NCBI GenBank assembly: GCA_007116685.1
Contig: SKIC01000108.1
Location: forward strand, 1 to 20,639
Length of the DNA stretch: 20,639 bases
Direction of reading: 5' to 3'
From: Balneolales bacterium
GTDB taxonomy: Bacteria; Bacteroidota; Rhodothermia; Balneolales; Natronogracilivirgulaceae
In this document: positions 7,299 through 14,265 of the stretch, piece after piece
Numbering within the stretch: the stretch's first letter is position 1
Layout: each line of letters begins with the position of its first letter
Notes under the pieces: generated by a model
Seen by the model: only the letters and a program-made list of their open reading frames with translations
Told to the model about the DNA's origin: nothing
Database searches by the model: none
Made by a program: the position numbers and the translations under genes

Positions 7299-8711
7299 AT
7301 GAAGCAGCTTTTACTTCTTACATCGCTAAGTTTGCTATTTCTCGCTTGCGGATCTACGCAAAGTCTTGAAGAACAAAATTCAAATACTTCGATAGATGCC
7401 GATTCCTGGGTTTATGAATATCAGGAAATTGCTGAACAAATCATCGAATTTGCCCTATCAGATCAAACCCTGTTTTGGGAAAGATTGGCTTATATGACCG
7501 ATTATTATCCTCATAGGTTGAGTGGTTCGCAAATGCTCGAAGATGCCATCGATTTTATGTATGAATTGATGAAAGAAGACGCCTTCGAAAATGTCTATAA
7601 GAAAGAAGTTAGGGTTCCGCATTGGGAGCGTGGCGAAGAATCGCTCATGTTTTATGGTCCTTGGGAGCGCGAGTTCAGAATGTTAGGACTTGGTGGCTCA
7701 ATTGGCACGCCACCGGAAGGAATCAGAGCTGAGGTTTTGGTAGTAAGTAGCTTTGAAGAACTAGAAGAAAGAGCAGATGAAGCGGAAGGAAAAATCGTAG
7801 TTTGGAATGTGCCATACACAACGTACGGTGCTACTGTGCAATATCGTGTTCGTGGTGCTGTCGAGGCGGCTCGAGTTGGTGCTGTGGCTTCCTTATTACG
7901 TTCCGTAGCTCCTTTCTCCATGCAAACGCCCCATACCGGCGGAATGCGCTACGCTGAAGATGTGCCACAAATTCCTTTTGCAGCTATTACACTTGAGGAT
8001 GCCGAGTTAATGCACCGCTTTCAAAAGCGTGGCGAACCTATGGAAGTTCATCTTACCATGGGCGCAAAGTGGCATCCTGATGCACTTTCTCACAATGTGA
8101 TGGGCGAAATTGTTGGACGCGAAAAGCCTGAGGAAATCGTAGTTATAGGTGGTCATATTGATTCCTGGGATATTGGTCACGGTGTTATGGATGATGCCGG
8201 CGGAGTTGTAGCCACCTGGGAAGCACTCAGAATAATGAAGGAACTTGGACTTCAGCCCCGTAGAACCATTCGAGTTGTAGGGTGGACGAACGAAGAAAAT
8301 GGCGTTCGCGGCGGATTAGCTTATCGTGATATGGTAATGGAAGACGGCAGTTTTGAAAACCACCAACTCGCTTATGAAATTGACTTCGGTGTTTTTGAGC
8401 CTTACGGATTTGGATTTACCGGTTCAGATGAAGCTTTCGAAATGTTGAAGCCCATTTTAAAACTAACGGCTCCCATTGGAGTTACCGAGCTCAGAAAAGG
8501 TAGTTCAGGAACGGTAGATATCGGTCCATTGAGTAGAGAAGGCGCCCCAATTATGGGCATTGATGTGGATGTTGAAAAATACTTCTGGTATCACCATACA
8601 GATGCCGATACGCTCGACAAACAAAACCCGGAAGATATCGCCAAAGTAGTTGCTGCTACCGCAATCATGATTTATCTGGTTGCAGACATGGAAGAGCGCC
8701 TCCCCTGGTAA
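7299..8711 (+). CDS. Lipoprotein M28 metallopeptidase, carboxypeptidase Q-like
   Basis: A 470-aa zinc exopeptidase. The signal peptide ends in lipobox LFLAC with C17, so it is probably a periplasm- or outer-membrane-anchored lipoprotein. The di-zinc centre of M28 is complete: H286 and D288 in GGHIDSWD, D299 in MDDAGG, E332 (general base) and E333 in TNEEN, D362 in YEIDFG, and H432/H433 in YFWYHHTDADT. A protease-associated (PA) insert seems to lie at about residues 140-260. The sequence follows animal plasma glutamate carboxypeptidase (CPQ) nearly end to end. The blocks PHWERGEES, LGLGGSIGTPPEGI, VQYR-GAVEAA and a terminal VADMEE-LP are all shared, as is the length (human CPQ is about 472 aa). 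CPQ hydrolyses dipeptides, so dipeptide or peptide turnover in the envelope is likely. A hairpin lies just after its stop. Confidence 0.93.
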   Translation: MKQLLLLTSLSLLFLACGSTQSLEEQNSNTSIDADSWVYEYQEIAEQIIEFALSDQTLFWERLAYMTDYYPHRLSGSQMLEDAIDFMYELMKEDAFENVYKKEVRVPHWERGEESLMFYGPWEREFRMLGLGGSIGTPPEGIRAEVLVVSSFEELEERADEAEGKIVVWNVPYTTYGATVQYRVRGAVEAARVGAVASLLRSVAPFSMQTPHTGGMRYAEDVPQIPFAAITLEDAELMHRFQKRGEPMEVHLTMGAKWHPDALSHNVMGEIVGREKPEEIVVIGGHIDSWDIGHGVMDDAGGVVATWEALRIMKELGLQPRRTIRVVGWTNEENGVRGGLAYRDMVMEDGSFENHQLAYEIDFGVFEPYGFGFTGSDEAFEMLKPILKLTAPIGVTELRKGSSGTVDIGPLSREGAPIMGIDVDVEKYFWYHHTDADTLDKQNPEDIAKVVAATAIMIYLVADMEERLPW

Positions 8712-8723
8712 GATTTTGATTGG

Positions 8724-8761
8724 TAGGTTGCCCGGCAATTATCGGCCCGGGCAGCCACCTA
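8724..8761. terminator. GC-rich hairpin between convergent genes, probable bidirectional terminator
   Basis: The segments 8726-8735 and 8747-8756 pair over 10 bp (GGTTGCCCGG with CCGGGCAGCC, one G-U). An outer TAGGT/ACCTA pairing (8724-8728 with 8757-8761) is an alternative register. It lies between the stops of the M28 peptidase (+) and the DUF559 gene (-). No clear T-run follows on either strand, so it could also be an RNA-stabilising stem. Confidence 0.55.
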
Positions 8762-8770
8762 ATTCTTAGT

Positions 8771-9157
8771 CTAAATTCTATTGCCTTTCTCCGCTTCTTC
8801 AATCCAATATTCTAATTGTTCTCTGACTTGGGTAATATTTTTAAGTACTTGTGAATTCGTAAATCTTAGAACTTTAAACCCATGACTCTCCAGAAAATCC
8901 TTACGGATTTTATCTTTTTGTCTTACTTCTTCCAGGTCATGAATACTGCCATCTATTTCAATCACCAGCATTAACTCCTTGCACAAAAAATCGACAATAT
9001 AATTGGCTATAGGCCTTTGCCGACGAAAAGAATAGCCTTTCATCATTTTTGCTCGAAGCACATATTTCCATAAACAGGCTTCTGCTTTTGTCCCATCTTT
9101 GCGCATTTTTCGTGCAAGATGCAGATTTTTTCTATTGTAGAGCATTCTATAATCCAT
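8771..9157 (-). CDS. DUF559 / endonuclease-like protein (Vsr-type restriction-endonuclease fold)
   Basis: A 128-aa protein of the DUF559 family, related to the very-short-patch-repair endonuclease fold. Visible family blocks are LARKMRKDGTKAEACLWKYV near the N terminus, SFRRQRPIANYIVDFLCKEL in the middle, and a PD-(D/E)xK-like core. That core contains D55 of IVDF and E67/D69 of LVIEIDGSIHD. LESHGFKVLRFTNSQVLKN follows. No biochemical function is established for most members. Members often occur as stand-alone small genes scattered in Bacteroidota genomes. Here the start lies 20 bases from a large imperfect inverted repeat (9178-9392), and the stop faces the M28 gene across a hairpin. No methyltransferase or MutL/MutS partner is nearby, so a classical restriction or Vsr repair role is not supported by context. 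Confidence 0.88.
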   Translation of the reverse strand: MDYRMLYNRKNLHLARKMRKDGTKAEACLWKYVLRAKMMKGYSFRRQRPIANYIVDFLCKELMLVIEIDGSIHDLEEVRQKDKIRKDFLESHGFKVLRFTNSQVLKNITQVREQLEYWIEEAEKGNRI

Positions 9158-9177
9158 AATACTTTGTAGATAAACTT

Positions 9178-9392
9178 GGTCGCTATTCCTTACAGAATTA
9201 TTGCTTTATCGAACGTTTTTTCCAACCCCGGATTTGACTCCGCCAAATCCACCCCTTCTTGTGAAGGGGCCATGGTTTGGAGTTTGAGAAATGGAATTTT
9301 AAAACTTTGAACCATGTCCCCTACAAGCGTAGCTTGAGAAGGGGTGACTCCGCAGCGCGGAGTCGGGGGTGGAAAAACTCTGAATAGCGAAC
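9178..9392. repeat. Imperfect inverted-repeat element (about 215 bp) with nested hairpins, MITE/REP-like
   Basis: Several pairs of inverted matches are nested about one centre near 9285-9300. Outermost, 9178-9188 and 9382-9392 match 10 of 11. Next, 9215-9230 and 9364-9378 match with one mismatch and one extra T. Inner, 9266-9285 and 9302-9321 match 16 of 20. Within the arms are local hairpins: GGATTT/AAATCC (9230-9250), CCCCTTC/GAAGGGG with a 4-nt loop (9252-9269), CCCCT...AGGGG enclosing CAAG/CTTG (9318-9344), and a perfect 8-bp stem GACTCCGC/GCGGAGTC (9346-9364). The octamer GACTCCGC occurs in both arms in the same orientation (9236 and 9346). No ORF is supported inside. It fills most of the gap between the DUF559 gene and the GT39-like gene. 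Confidence 0.75.
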
Positions 9393-9418
9393 TAGCAACA
9401 CATAGTGTCGCCAGACAC

Positions 9419-10507
9419 CTAAATCAACACAAAAGATGATATTGCCAGCGTTGCAAAGAAGATAATGCCCATTATCCTGCCGGCTAAGTTTGGTTTGAAG
9501 AGCAATTGAAGAGCACGAGCGCCAAGTAATAACAAAACGGGCATTGCCAGCGCCAGGAAATCTATCAAAGCCACAAAACCCCAGATCCGGTCAGCTACTA
9601 AAGCGACAAGAGAAATAGCGGGAAGACTTAGCATCAGCAAAGAATCTGTGCTTCCCAAAGTATTAGTGCTCTCTTCTGATTTGCTGTAAACACGCTTGAT
9701 AAATGCCAGACCGATGATAGCAACCAAACCCGTTAGAAGCGCCAGGGAAACACCAGATGCAAATGGTGTATTTGCTAAGGAAAATGCATCGTATAAATCA
9801 GATGTGATTACAGTCGGGCGAAGATGCAATAGAAAGAACTGAGGTAAATTGACGGTAATCAGTAGGATAATCAAAATATAAGACGCCGAGAGATGCGACC
9901 TTGAGCCAACGGCAAAACCGGCGGTAGCAATCGCCAGACTGAGAGCCAGAATTATCCCCAAATGATGCACATAGGATAGAAGCACCAGGATAATCAGATA
10001 TTGAGCCCAGCTCAAAGGTTCAGGTCCTTCCCTGGCCTTCAGCTCCTTGAGTATTTTCACGAAAATTGCAGCTGACATTAATGTGATTAAAACAATTAGA
10101 GAATAGGGAGTCGCCCATCTCGAAATCAGAATAGGCCACGGTAAGAGAGCAAATAAAGCGAGTGCGTAGAACCCGGCTGTTTGTCCGTACAACGATTTAG
10201 CGAAATGATAAACCAAGGGTAAACTCAGCACTCCAAATAGAAAACTCGCTTGCCTGAGTATTAAAGTAGCCCCATCATAATTTTGATGAATCAGATATTG
10301 AATTGTAACCGGGATAAATGAATAAACATGAACAGGATCTTGCATCCTCATCATTTCCAGCCAGGAATGGTGCCGAAATGCCAAACGTGATAATTCCTCA
10401 ATGCTACGAACAGAAGCATCTTGTAAACCATAGAATCTTAGCCAAATGCCCAATCCTAAAAGTAGGAGAAAAAGAAAAAAGGAAATGAGCGAAGAGGTGT
10501 TACGCAT
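9419..10507 (-). CDS. GT-C/GT39-like polytopic membrane protein (glycosyltransferase-like), short form
   Basis: A 362-aa protein of about 10 predicted membrane helices. I take the ATG at 10505-10507; a TTG five codons upstream is possible but less likely. The first helix (about 7-27) is followed by WLRFYGLQDASVRSIEELSR. This resembles the first periplasmic loop of GT39/PMT and ArnT-type enzymes, where an acidic pair coordinates the lipid-phosphate-sugar donor; here it would be the E-E of SIEELSR. The helix RQASFLFGVLSLPLVYHFAKSLYG followed by AGFYALALFALLPWPI-ISRWATPY is the typical next block. The protein lacks the large C-terminal soluble domain and is shorter than usual GT39 proteins (about 450-600 aa). 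No glycan cluster surrounds it, so the acceptor is unknown. Downstream of its stop lies the inverted-repeat element. Confidence 0.6.
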   Translation of the reverse strand: MRNTSSLISFFLFLLLLGLGIWLRFYGLQDASVRSIEELSRLAFRHHSWLEMMRMQDPVHVYSFIPVTIQYLIHQNYDGATLILRQASFLFGVLSLPLVYHFAKSLYGQTAGFYALALFALLPWPILISRWATPYSLIVLITLMSAAIFVKILKELKAREGPEPLSWAQYLIILVLLSYVHHLGIILALSLAIATAGFAVGSRSHLSASYILIILLITVNLPQFFLLHLRPTVITSDLYDAFSLANTPFASGVSLALLTGLVAIIGLAFIKRVYSKSEESTNTLGSTDSLLMLSLPAISLVALVADRIWGFVALIDFLALAMPVLLLLGARALQLLFKPNLAGRIMGIIFFATLAISSFVLI

Positions 10508-10734
10508 ATCGGATTTTATCAAGGTAATAGTACCTAACTAAAATATTCAGACCATAAAAACATTCCAGAGCATCAATATTGCGGAAATTAAAGCCATCGA
10601 AAGAAAGTAGTCTGAAAATTTGAAGTCTAATTATACACCACAAGCCAACAGGTTTCAAATAAAAGAGGGTATTCAGCAAGTTTTTTTATTAGCATGTTAA
10701 AATTCTAAAATCAGTTGAATTACACGCAAATTGG

Positions 10735-10766
10735 TTTTGCAAAGCCTTTGATGTGTATTACATTAT
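10735..10766 (+). promoter_or_regulatory. Weak candidate promoter for the P-type ATPase gene
   Basis: TTTTG at 10735-10739, a 19-nt spacer, then TACATTAT at 10759-10766 partly fits the Bacteroidota TTTG-N19-21-TAnnTTTG pattern (the last two bases differ). It would start transcription about 20-25 bases before the ATG at 10796. The rest of the 288-bp divergent gap is AT-rich, with a T7 run at 10681-10687 and nothing else I recognise. Confidence 0.2.
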
Positions 10767-10795
10767 CGGAATAACGACACTCTTATAATACCAAT

Positions 10796-13474
10796 ATGAA
10801 ATTTAAAAAGTGGTACGCTCTGGATACGAAAACAGTATTAAAAGAGCTAAATGTTTCAGAAAATGGATTGGATTCAGAGGAGGCAAAAAAGAGATTATCT
10901 GAATACGGTGAGAATAAATTACCCGAACAGAAGCAAAAAAATCCAATCATCAAATTTCTGCTACACTTTCACAATGTGCTCATCTACATATTAATTGTAG
11001 CTGCTGTAATTACGGCATTAATGGATCATTGGATTGATACCTGGGTGATTTTGGCCGTAGTACTTATTAACGCCATCATCGGTTTTGTTCAGGAAGGGAA
11101 AGCAGAAAAAGCCCTGGAGAGCATACGAAATATGCTTTCGCTAAAGGCACACGTAATACGGGATGGACAAAGGTCAGATATAGAAGCCACTGAATTAGTG
11201 CCCGGTGATATAGTAGTTCTGGAATCAGGAGATAAAGTGCCGGCTGATATTCGCCTGATATCAGAGAGAAACCTAAAAGTGGAAGAATCTGCGCTGACAG
11301 GAGAATCAGAACCTGTTGAAAAAAAGACCGGAGCTGTCTCGGAAGATGCGGTAGTCGGAGACCGGAATTGCCTGGTATTTAATAGTACCTTAGTAACTTA
11401 TGGCGGTGGAAGAGGTGTAGTTGTTGCCACTGGTAAAGCTACCGAAATTGGGAAAATCAGCACGATGATGAGCGAGGTTGAGAAAATTACAACTCCCCTG
11501 CTCAGACAAATAGACCGCTTCGGGAAATGGCTCTCAGTTGCAATTGTTGCTCTTACATTAGCTTTCTTTGGGATTGGATATACCTTCCATGATTATTCTA
11601 TAGACGAATTATTTATGGCTGTTATTGGATTGGCCGTGGCGGCAATTCCAGAAGGTTTGCCCGCTATCATGACCATTACTTTGGCTCTTGGCGTACAAAG
11701 GATGGCAGCTAGAAATGCTATTATCAGAAAGCTTCCCTCTGTAGAAACGCTAGGTTCTGTTACGGTTATCTGTTCTGACAAAACCGGTACTCTCACAAAA
11801 AATGAGATGACCGTTCGCTCCGTTTTAACCTCCTCAAGCAAGTATGAAGTTTCTGGTACGGGCTATTCGCCGGATGGAGATATTACCAAAGATGGTGTCG
11901 AAATTGATACTACTAAGGAAGTTGAATTAAAACGACTCGTGGAAGCTCTGAAACTTTGTAACGATTCAGAAATTTCTAAAGATGGCAATGAGCGTTGGGT
12001 GCTTAAAGGTGATCCTACCGAAGGTGCGTTGGTAACACTTGGCTTAAAGGCAGGCATTGATCCTGATGATTACTCACGCAAAGACACTATTCCATTTGAA
12101 AGCGATCACAAGTTCATGGCTACCCTTCATGAAAGCCCGGATGGGAAAAGATATATTTTTCTGAAAGGTGCGCCTGAGAAAGTTTTGGATATGTGCCAAA
12201 ACATCTGGGATTCCGACCAGGAAAAGACTTTGGATAAAGAAGCATGGCTCTCCAAAATTGATAAAATCGCTGAAAGAGGACAGCGAGTTATTGCGGCTGC
12301 TTTCAAAAAAGTTGATGCTTCTACTTCACGCATTGATATGAAAGATGTTGAAAGCGATATGCTGTTTCTTGGACTGGCAGGAATGATTGACCCGCCGAGA
12401 CCGGAAGCCATCTCTTCTATAGCGGCTTGTCATGATGCAGGAATTAAAGTAAAAATGATTACCGGAGATCATGCTATCACAGCCAGAGCAATTGCCAAAG
12501 AACTAGGAATTGGTGAATGTTCTAAAGCCATCACCGGTAATGAGTTGGAAAAAATGACCGCCAAAGAACTGGAAGAAGTTGCTGTTAGCTACGATGTATT
12601 TGCTCGAACCAGCCCTGAACACAAATTGCGATTAGTGCAGGCCTTGCAGAAACAAGACAATGTAGTAGCGATGACCGGTGATGGTGTAAATGATGCACCG
12701 GCCCTCAAACGTGCGGATGTAGGTGTAGCCATGGGTATTAAAGGTACAGAAGTAACCAAAGGTGCCGCAGACATGGTGTTGGCAGATGATAATTTTTCCT
12801 CTATCGCTAATGCTGTTCGTGAAGGCCGTACTATTTATGATAACCTTAGGAAAGCTATCCTGTTTATTTTGCCGACAAACGGAGCCGAGGCATTTGTTGT
12901 GATGGCTGCAATTCTTATGGGAATCGCATTACCAATTACCCCTATCCAAATTTTATGGGTAAATATGGTTACTGCCGTTACATTAGCTCTGGCACTATCC
13001 TTTGAACCCGCAGAAAGAGGCGTGATGAAGCGGCCACCAAGAGCTCCGGATGCGCCAATTCTTGGTTTATATTTTATCTGGAGGATCGTATTCGTATCAC
13101 TATTGATTGGTGGTCTTACGTTAATGATGTATAATTATCTAAAGGCTAACGGCTATGATATTGACCAGGCCAGAACTATTGCGGTTAACATTTTAGTTTC
13201 GGGTCAGGCATTTTATTTGATTAATTGCCGCTATATGAGGGAATCAGCATTTACCGAAGGCTTTTTTGATAACAGGGCAATTTTAGTTGCTATAACAGTT
13301 TTAATTCTCTTTCAACTAGTATTTGTGTACACTCCATTCATGAACACGATATTTAATACCACACCGATACAATTAACATATTGGTTTTGGGTGCTTGGAG
13401 CAGGTTTCACTATTTTTCTGATAGTTGAACTTGAAAAATATCTTTTCAGAAGTGTCGCAAAAAGCGAAATATAA
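10796..13474 (+). CDS. P2-type cation-transporting ATPase
   Basis: An 892-aa inner-membrane ion pump of the P2 family (Ca2+-, Na+/K+- and PMR1-like ATPases). In order it has an N-terminal cation-ATPase domain, an actuator domain with TGES (168-171), an M4 ion site PEGLP (285-289), the phosphorylated D328 in DKTGTLT, the nucleotide domain, TGDH in the P domain, GDGVND (628-633), and C-terminal helices M5-M10. Where SERCA M6 has N-x-x-T-D, this protein has N723-M-V-T726-A727, so the second acidic ion ligand is absent. I recall a similar M6 in cyanobacterial Pma1-type pumps. This argues against a SERCA-like two-Ca2+ pump and leaves the transported ion open (H+, Na+ or one Ca2+ are possible). It is followed after 21 bases by a small YkoF-like gene. 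Confidence 0.93.
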   Translation: MKFKKWYALDTKTVLKELNVSENGLDSEEAKKRLSEYGENKLPEQKQKNPIIKFLLHFHNVLIYILIVAAVITALMDHWIDTWVILAVVLINAIIGFVQEGKAEKALESIRNMLSLKAHVIRDGQRSDIEATELVPGDIVVLESGDKVPADIRLISERNLKVEESALTGESEPVEKKTGAVSEDAVVGDRNCLVFNSTLVTYGGGRGVVVATGKATEIGKISTMMSEVEKITTPLLRQIDRFGKWLSVAIVALTLAFFGIGYTFHDYSIDELFMAVIGLAVAAIPEGLPAIMTITLALGVQRMAARNAIIRKLPSVETLGSVTVICSDKTGTLTKNEMTVRSVLTSSSKYEVSGTGYSPDGDITKDGVEIDTTKEVELKRLVEALKLCNDSEISKDGNERWVLKGDPTEGALVTLGLKAGIDPDDYSRKDTIPFESDHKFMATLHESPDGKRYIFLKGAPEKVLDMCQNIWDSDQEKTLDKEAWLSKIDKIAERGQRVIAAAFKKVDASTSRIDMKDVESDMLFLGLAGMIDPPRPEAISSIAACHDAGIKVKMITGDHAITARAIAKELGIGECSKAITGNELEKMTAKELEEVAVSYDVFARTSPEHKLRLVQALQKQDNVVAMTGDGVNDAPALKRADVGVAMGIKGTEVTKGAADMVLADDNFSSIANAVREGRTIYDNLRKAILFILPTNGAEAFVVMAAILMGIALPITPIQILWVNMVTAVTLALALSFEPAERGVMKRPPRAPDAPILGLYFIWRIVFVSLLIGGLTLMMYNYLKANGYDIDQARTIAVNILVSGQAFYLINCRYMRESAFTEGFFDNRAILVAITVLILFQLVFVYTPFMNTIFNTTPIQLTYWFWVLGAGFTIFLIVELEKYLFRSVAKSEI

Positions 13475-13495
13475 ACACATAATTAAATCTCATTT

Positions 13496-13741
13496 ATGGT
13501 CACCATAGCACAACTTACATTCATTCCACTATACACCGAACATCCTAAAGAAAAAGTTCAGAATTTGATTGAGCATATTGCTCAATATGATGTGGAAATG
13601 GATATCAATTACCTCTCTACTACTGTTAAAGGTAGCAGTGAAGAGATTTTCAAACTCATCAAAGAGATTTATGATACCCTCTCTTTAGAGAAAGAAGCCT
13701 TTCGTTTTCACGTAGAATTACTTAGTCCGGTAGAAGAGTAA
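13496..13741 (+). CDS. Small YkoF/MTH1187-like (thiamine-binding-fold) protein
   Basis: An 81-aa cytoplasmic protein. Its order is an N-terminal beta strand (VTIAQLTFIPLYT), a helix (EKVQNLIEHIAQYDVEMD), the strand NYLSTTVKGSSEEIFKLIKEIYDTL and a final strand FRFHVELLSPVEE. This matches the ferredoxin-like fold of the thiamine_BP (DUF77) / YkoF family, with the recognisable T-V-x-G turn before the second helix. Some YkoF proteins bind thiamine or hydroxymethylpyrimidine; for the short single-domain members the ligand is generally uncertain. It starts 21 bases after the ATPase stop, so it is probably in the same transcript, which may hint at a regulatory or sensing role for transport. The family call is moderate and the ligand unknown. 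Confidence 0.6.
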   Translation: MVTIAQLTFIPLYTEHPKEKVQNLIEHIAQYDVEMDINYLSTTVKGSSEEIFKLIKEIYDTLSLEKEAFRFHVELLSPVEE

Positions 13742-13748
13742 ACGACAT

Positions 13749-13781
13749 AAAAAAAGGGCGCTACTTTTGGTAACGCCCTTT
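13749..13781 (-). terminator. Rho-independent terminator of the atpD-atpC operon
   Basis: On the minus strand the stem GAAAGGGCG...CGCCCTTT (13774-13781 with 13753-13760, extended by GTA/TAC across one mismatch, 5-nt loop) is followed by seven Ts, the complement of A13749-A13755. This is a textbook intrinsic terminator about 35 bases after the atpC stop. It can also form on the plus strand after the YkoF-like gene, where it lacks a good T-run. Confidence 0.88.
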
Positions 13782-13813
13782 CTCATCTATAAGAGAAACT
13801 GTGTGGTATTCTT

Positions 13814-14212
13814 TTATAGAACTTCGGCCAATTTTAGTCTGTTAAGAGCTCTTTTCAGTGCTAATTCAGCACGCTCGACATCCAAATCTGTTGGCTTCTT
13901 TTCTAATCTTTCTTCTGCTCTTTTTCTGGCTTCTGTAGCTCTGTCAACGTCAATTTTGGATTTCTCCTCTGCTGCTTCAGCCATAATAATTACAGAGTTA
14001 TCATCAGCTTCTACGAAACCGCCGGAAATGGCAAAATAGGAACTCTTACCATCATTCTCAGTAATTCTAAGCGAACCAATTTCCATTGAAGAAACAATAC
14101 TGGCGTGATCACGCTTGATTTCAAAACTACCAAGAGTTCCGGGTACCTGAACCCCTGAAGCTTCGCCTTCGAATACCTGACCGTCTGGAGTGAGTATCTG
14201 TGTTTTTATCAC
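13814..14212 (-). CDS. atpC: F1Fo-ATP synthase epsilon subunit
   Basis: A 132-aa subunit of the rotor stalk of F1. The N-terminal beta-sandwich is recognisable from TQILTPDGQVFEGEASGVQVPGTLG, DHASIVSSMEIGSLRI and YFAISGGFVEADDNSVIIMAE. The C-terminal helical hairpin (about 85-132, starting at EEKSKIDVDRATEARKRAEERL) is also present. This is therefore the full two-domain form, whereas some Bacteroidota have short epsilon subunits. The extended helical hairpin inhibits ATP hydrolysis in several bacteria. The start is a GTG at 14210-14212, chosen because MIKTQILTPDG is the standard N terminus and no ATG fits. It follows atpD by 53 bases and is closed by a strong terminator. Confidence 0.93.
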   Translation of the reverse strand: MIKTQILTPDGQVFEGEASGVQVPGTLGSFEIKRDHASIVSSMEIGSLRITENDGKSSYFAISGGFVEADDNSVIIMAEAAEEKSKIDVDRATEARKRAEERLEKKPTDLDVERAELALKRALNRLKLAEVL

Positions 14213-14265
14213 GTTTCTACCTTTTTAAGTCATTTCGGATATCAACTTTTCAGTTAATATCTGGT

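Noticed and set aside
9405..9418. Hairpin GTGTC-GCCA-GACAC as terminator of the GT39-like gene
   Set aside because: Only a 5-bp stem with no T-run; too weak to call.
13767..14039. Forward frame of 90 codons opposite atpC
   Set aside because: It is antisense to a conserved ATP synthase subunit and starts inside the terminator hairpin; no family match.
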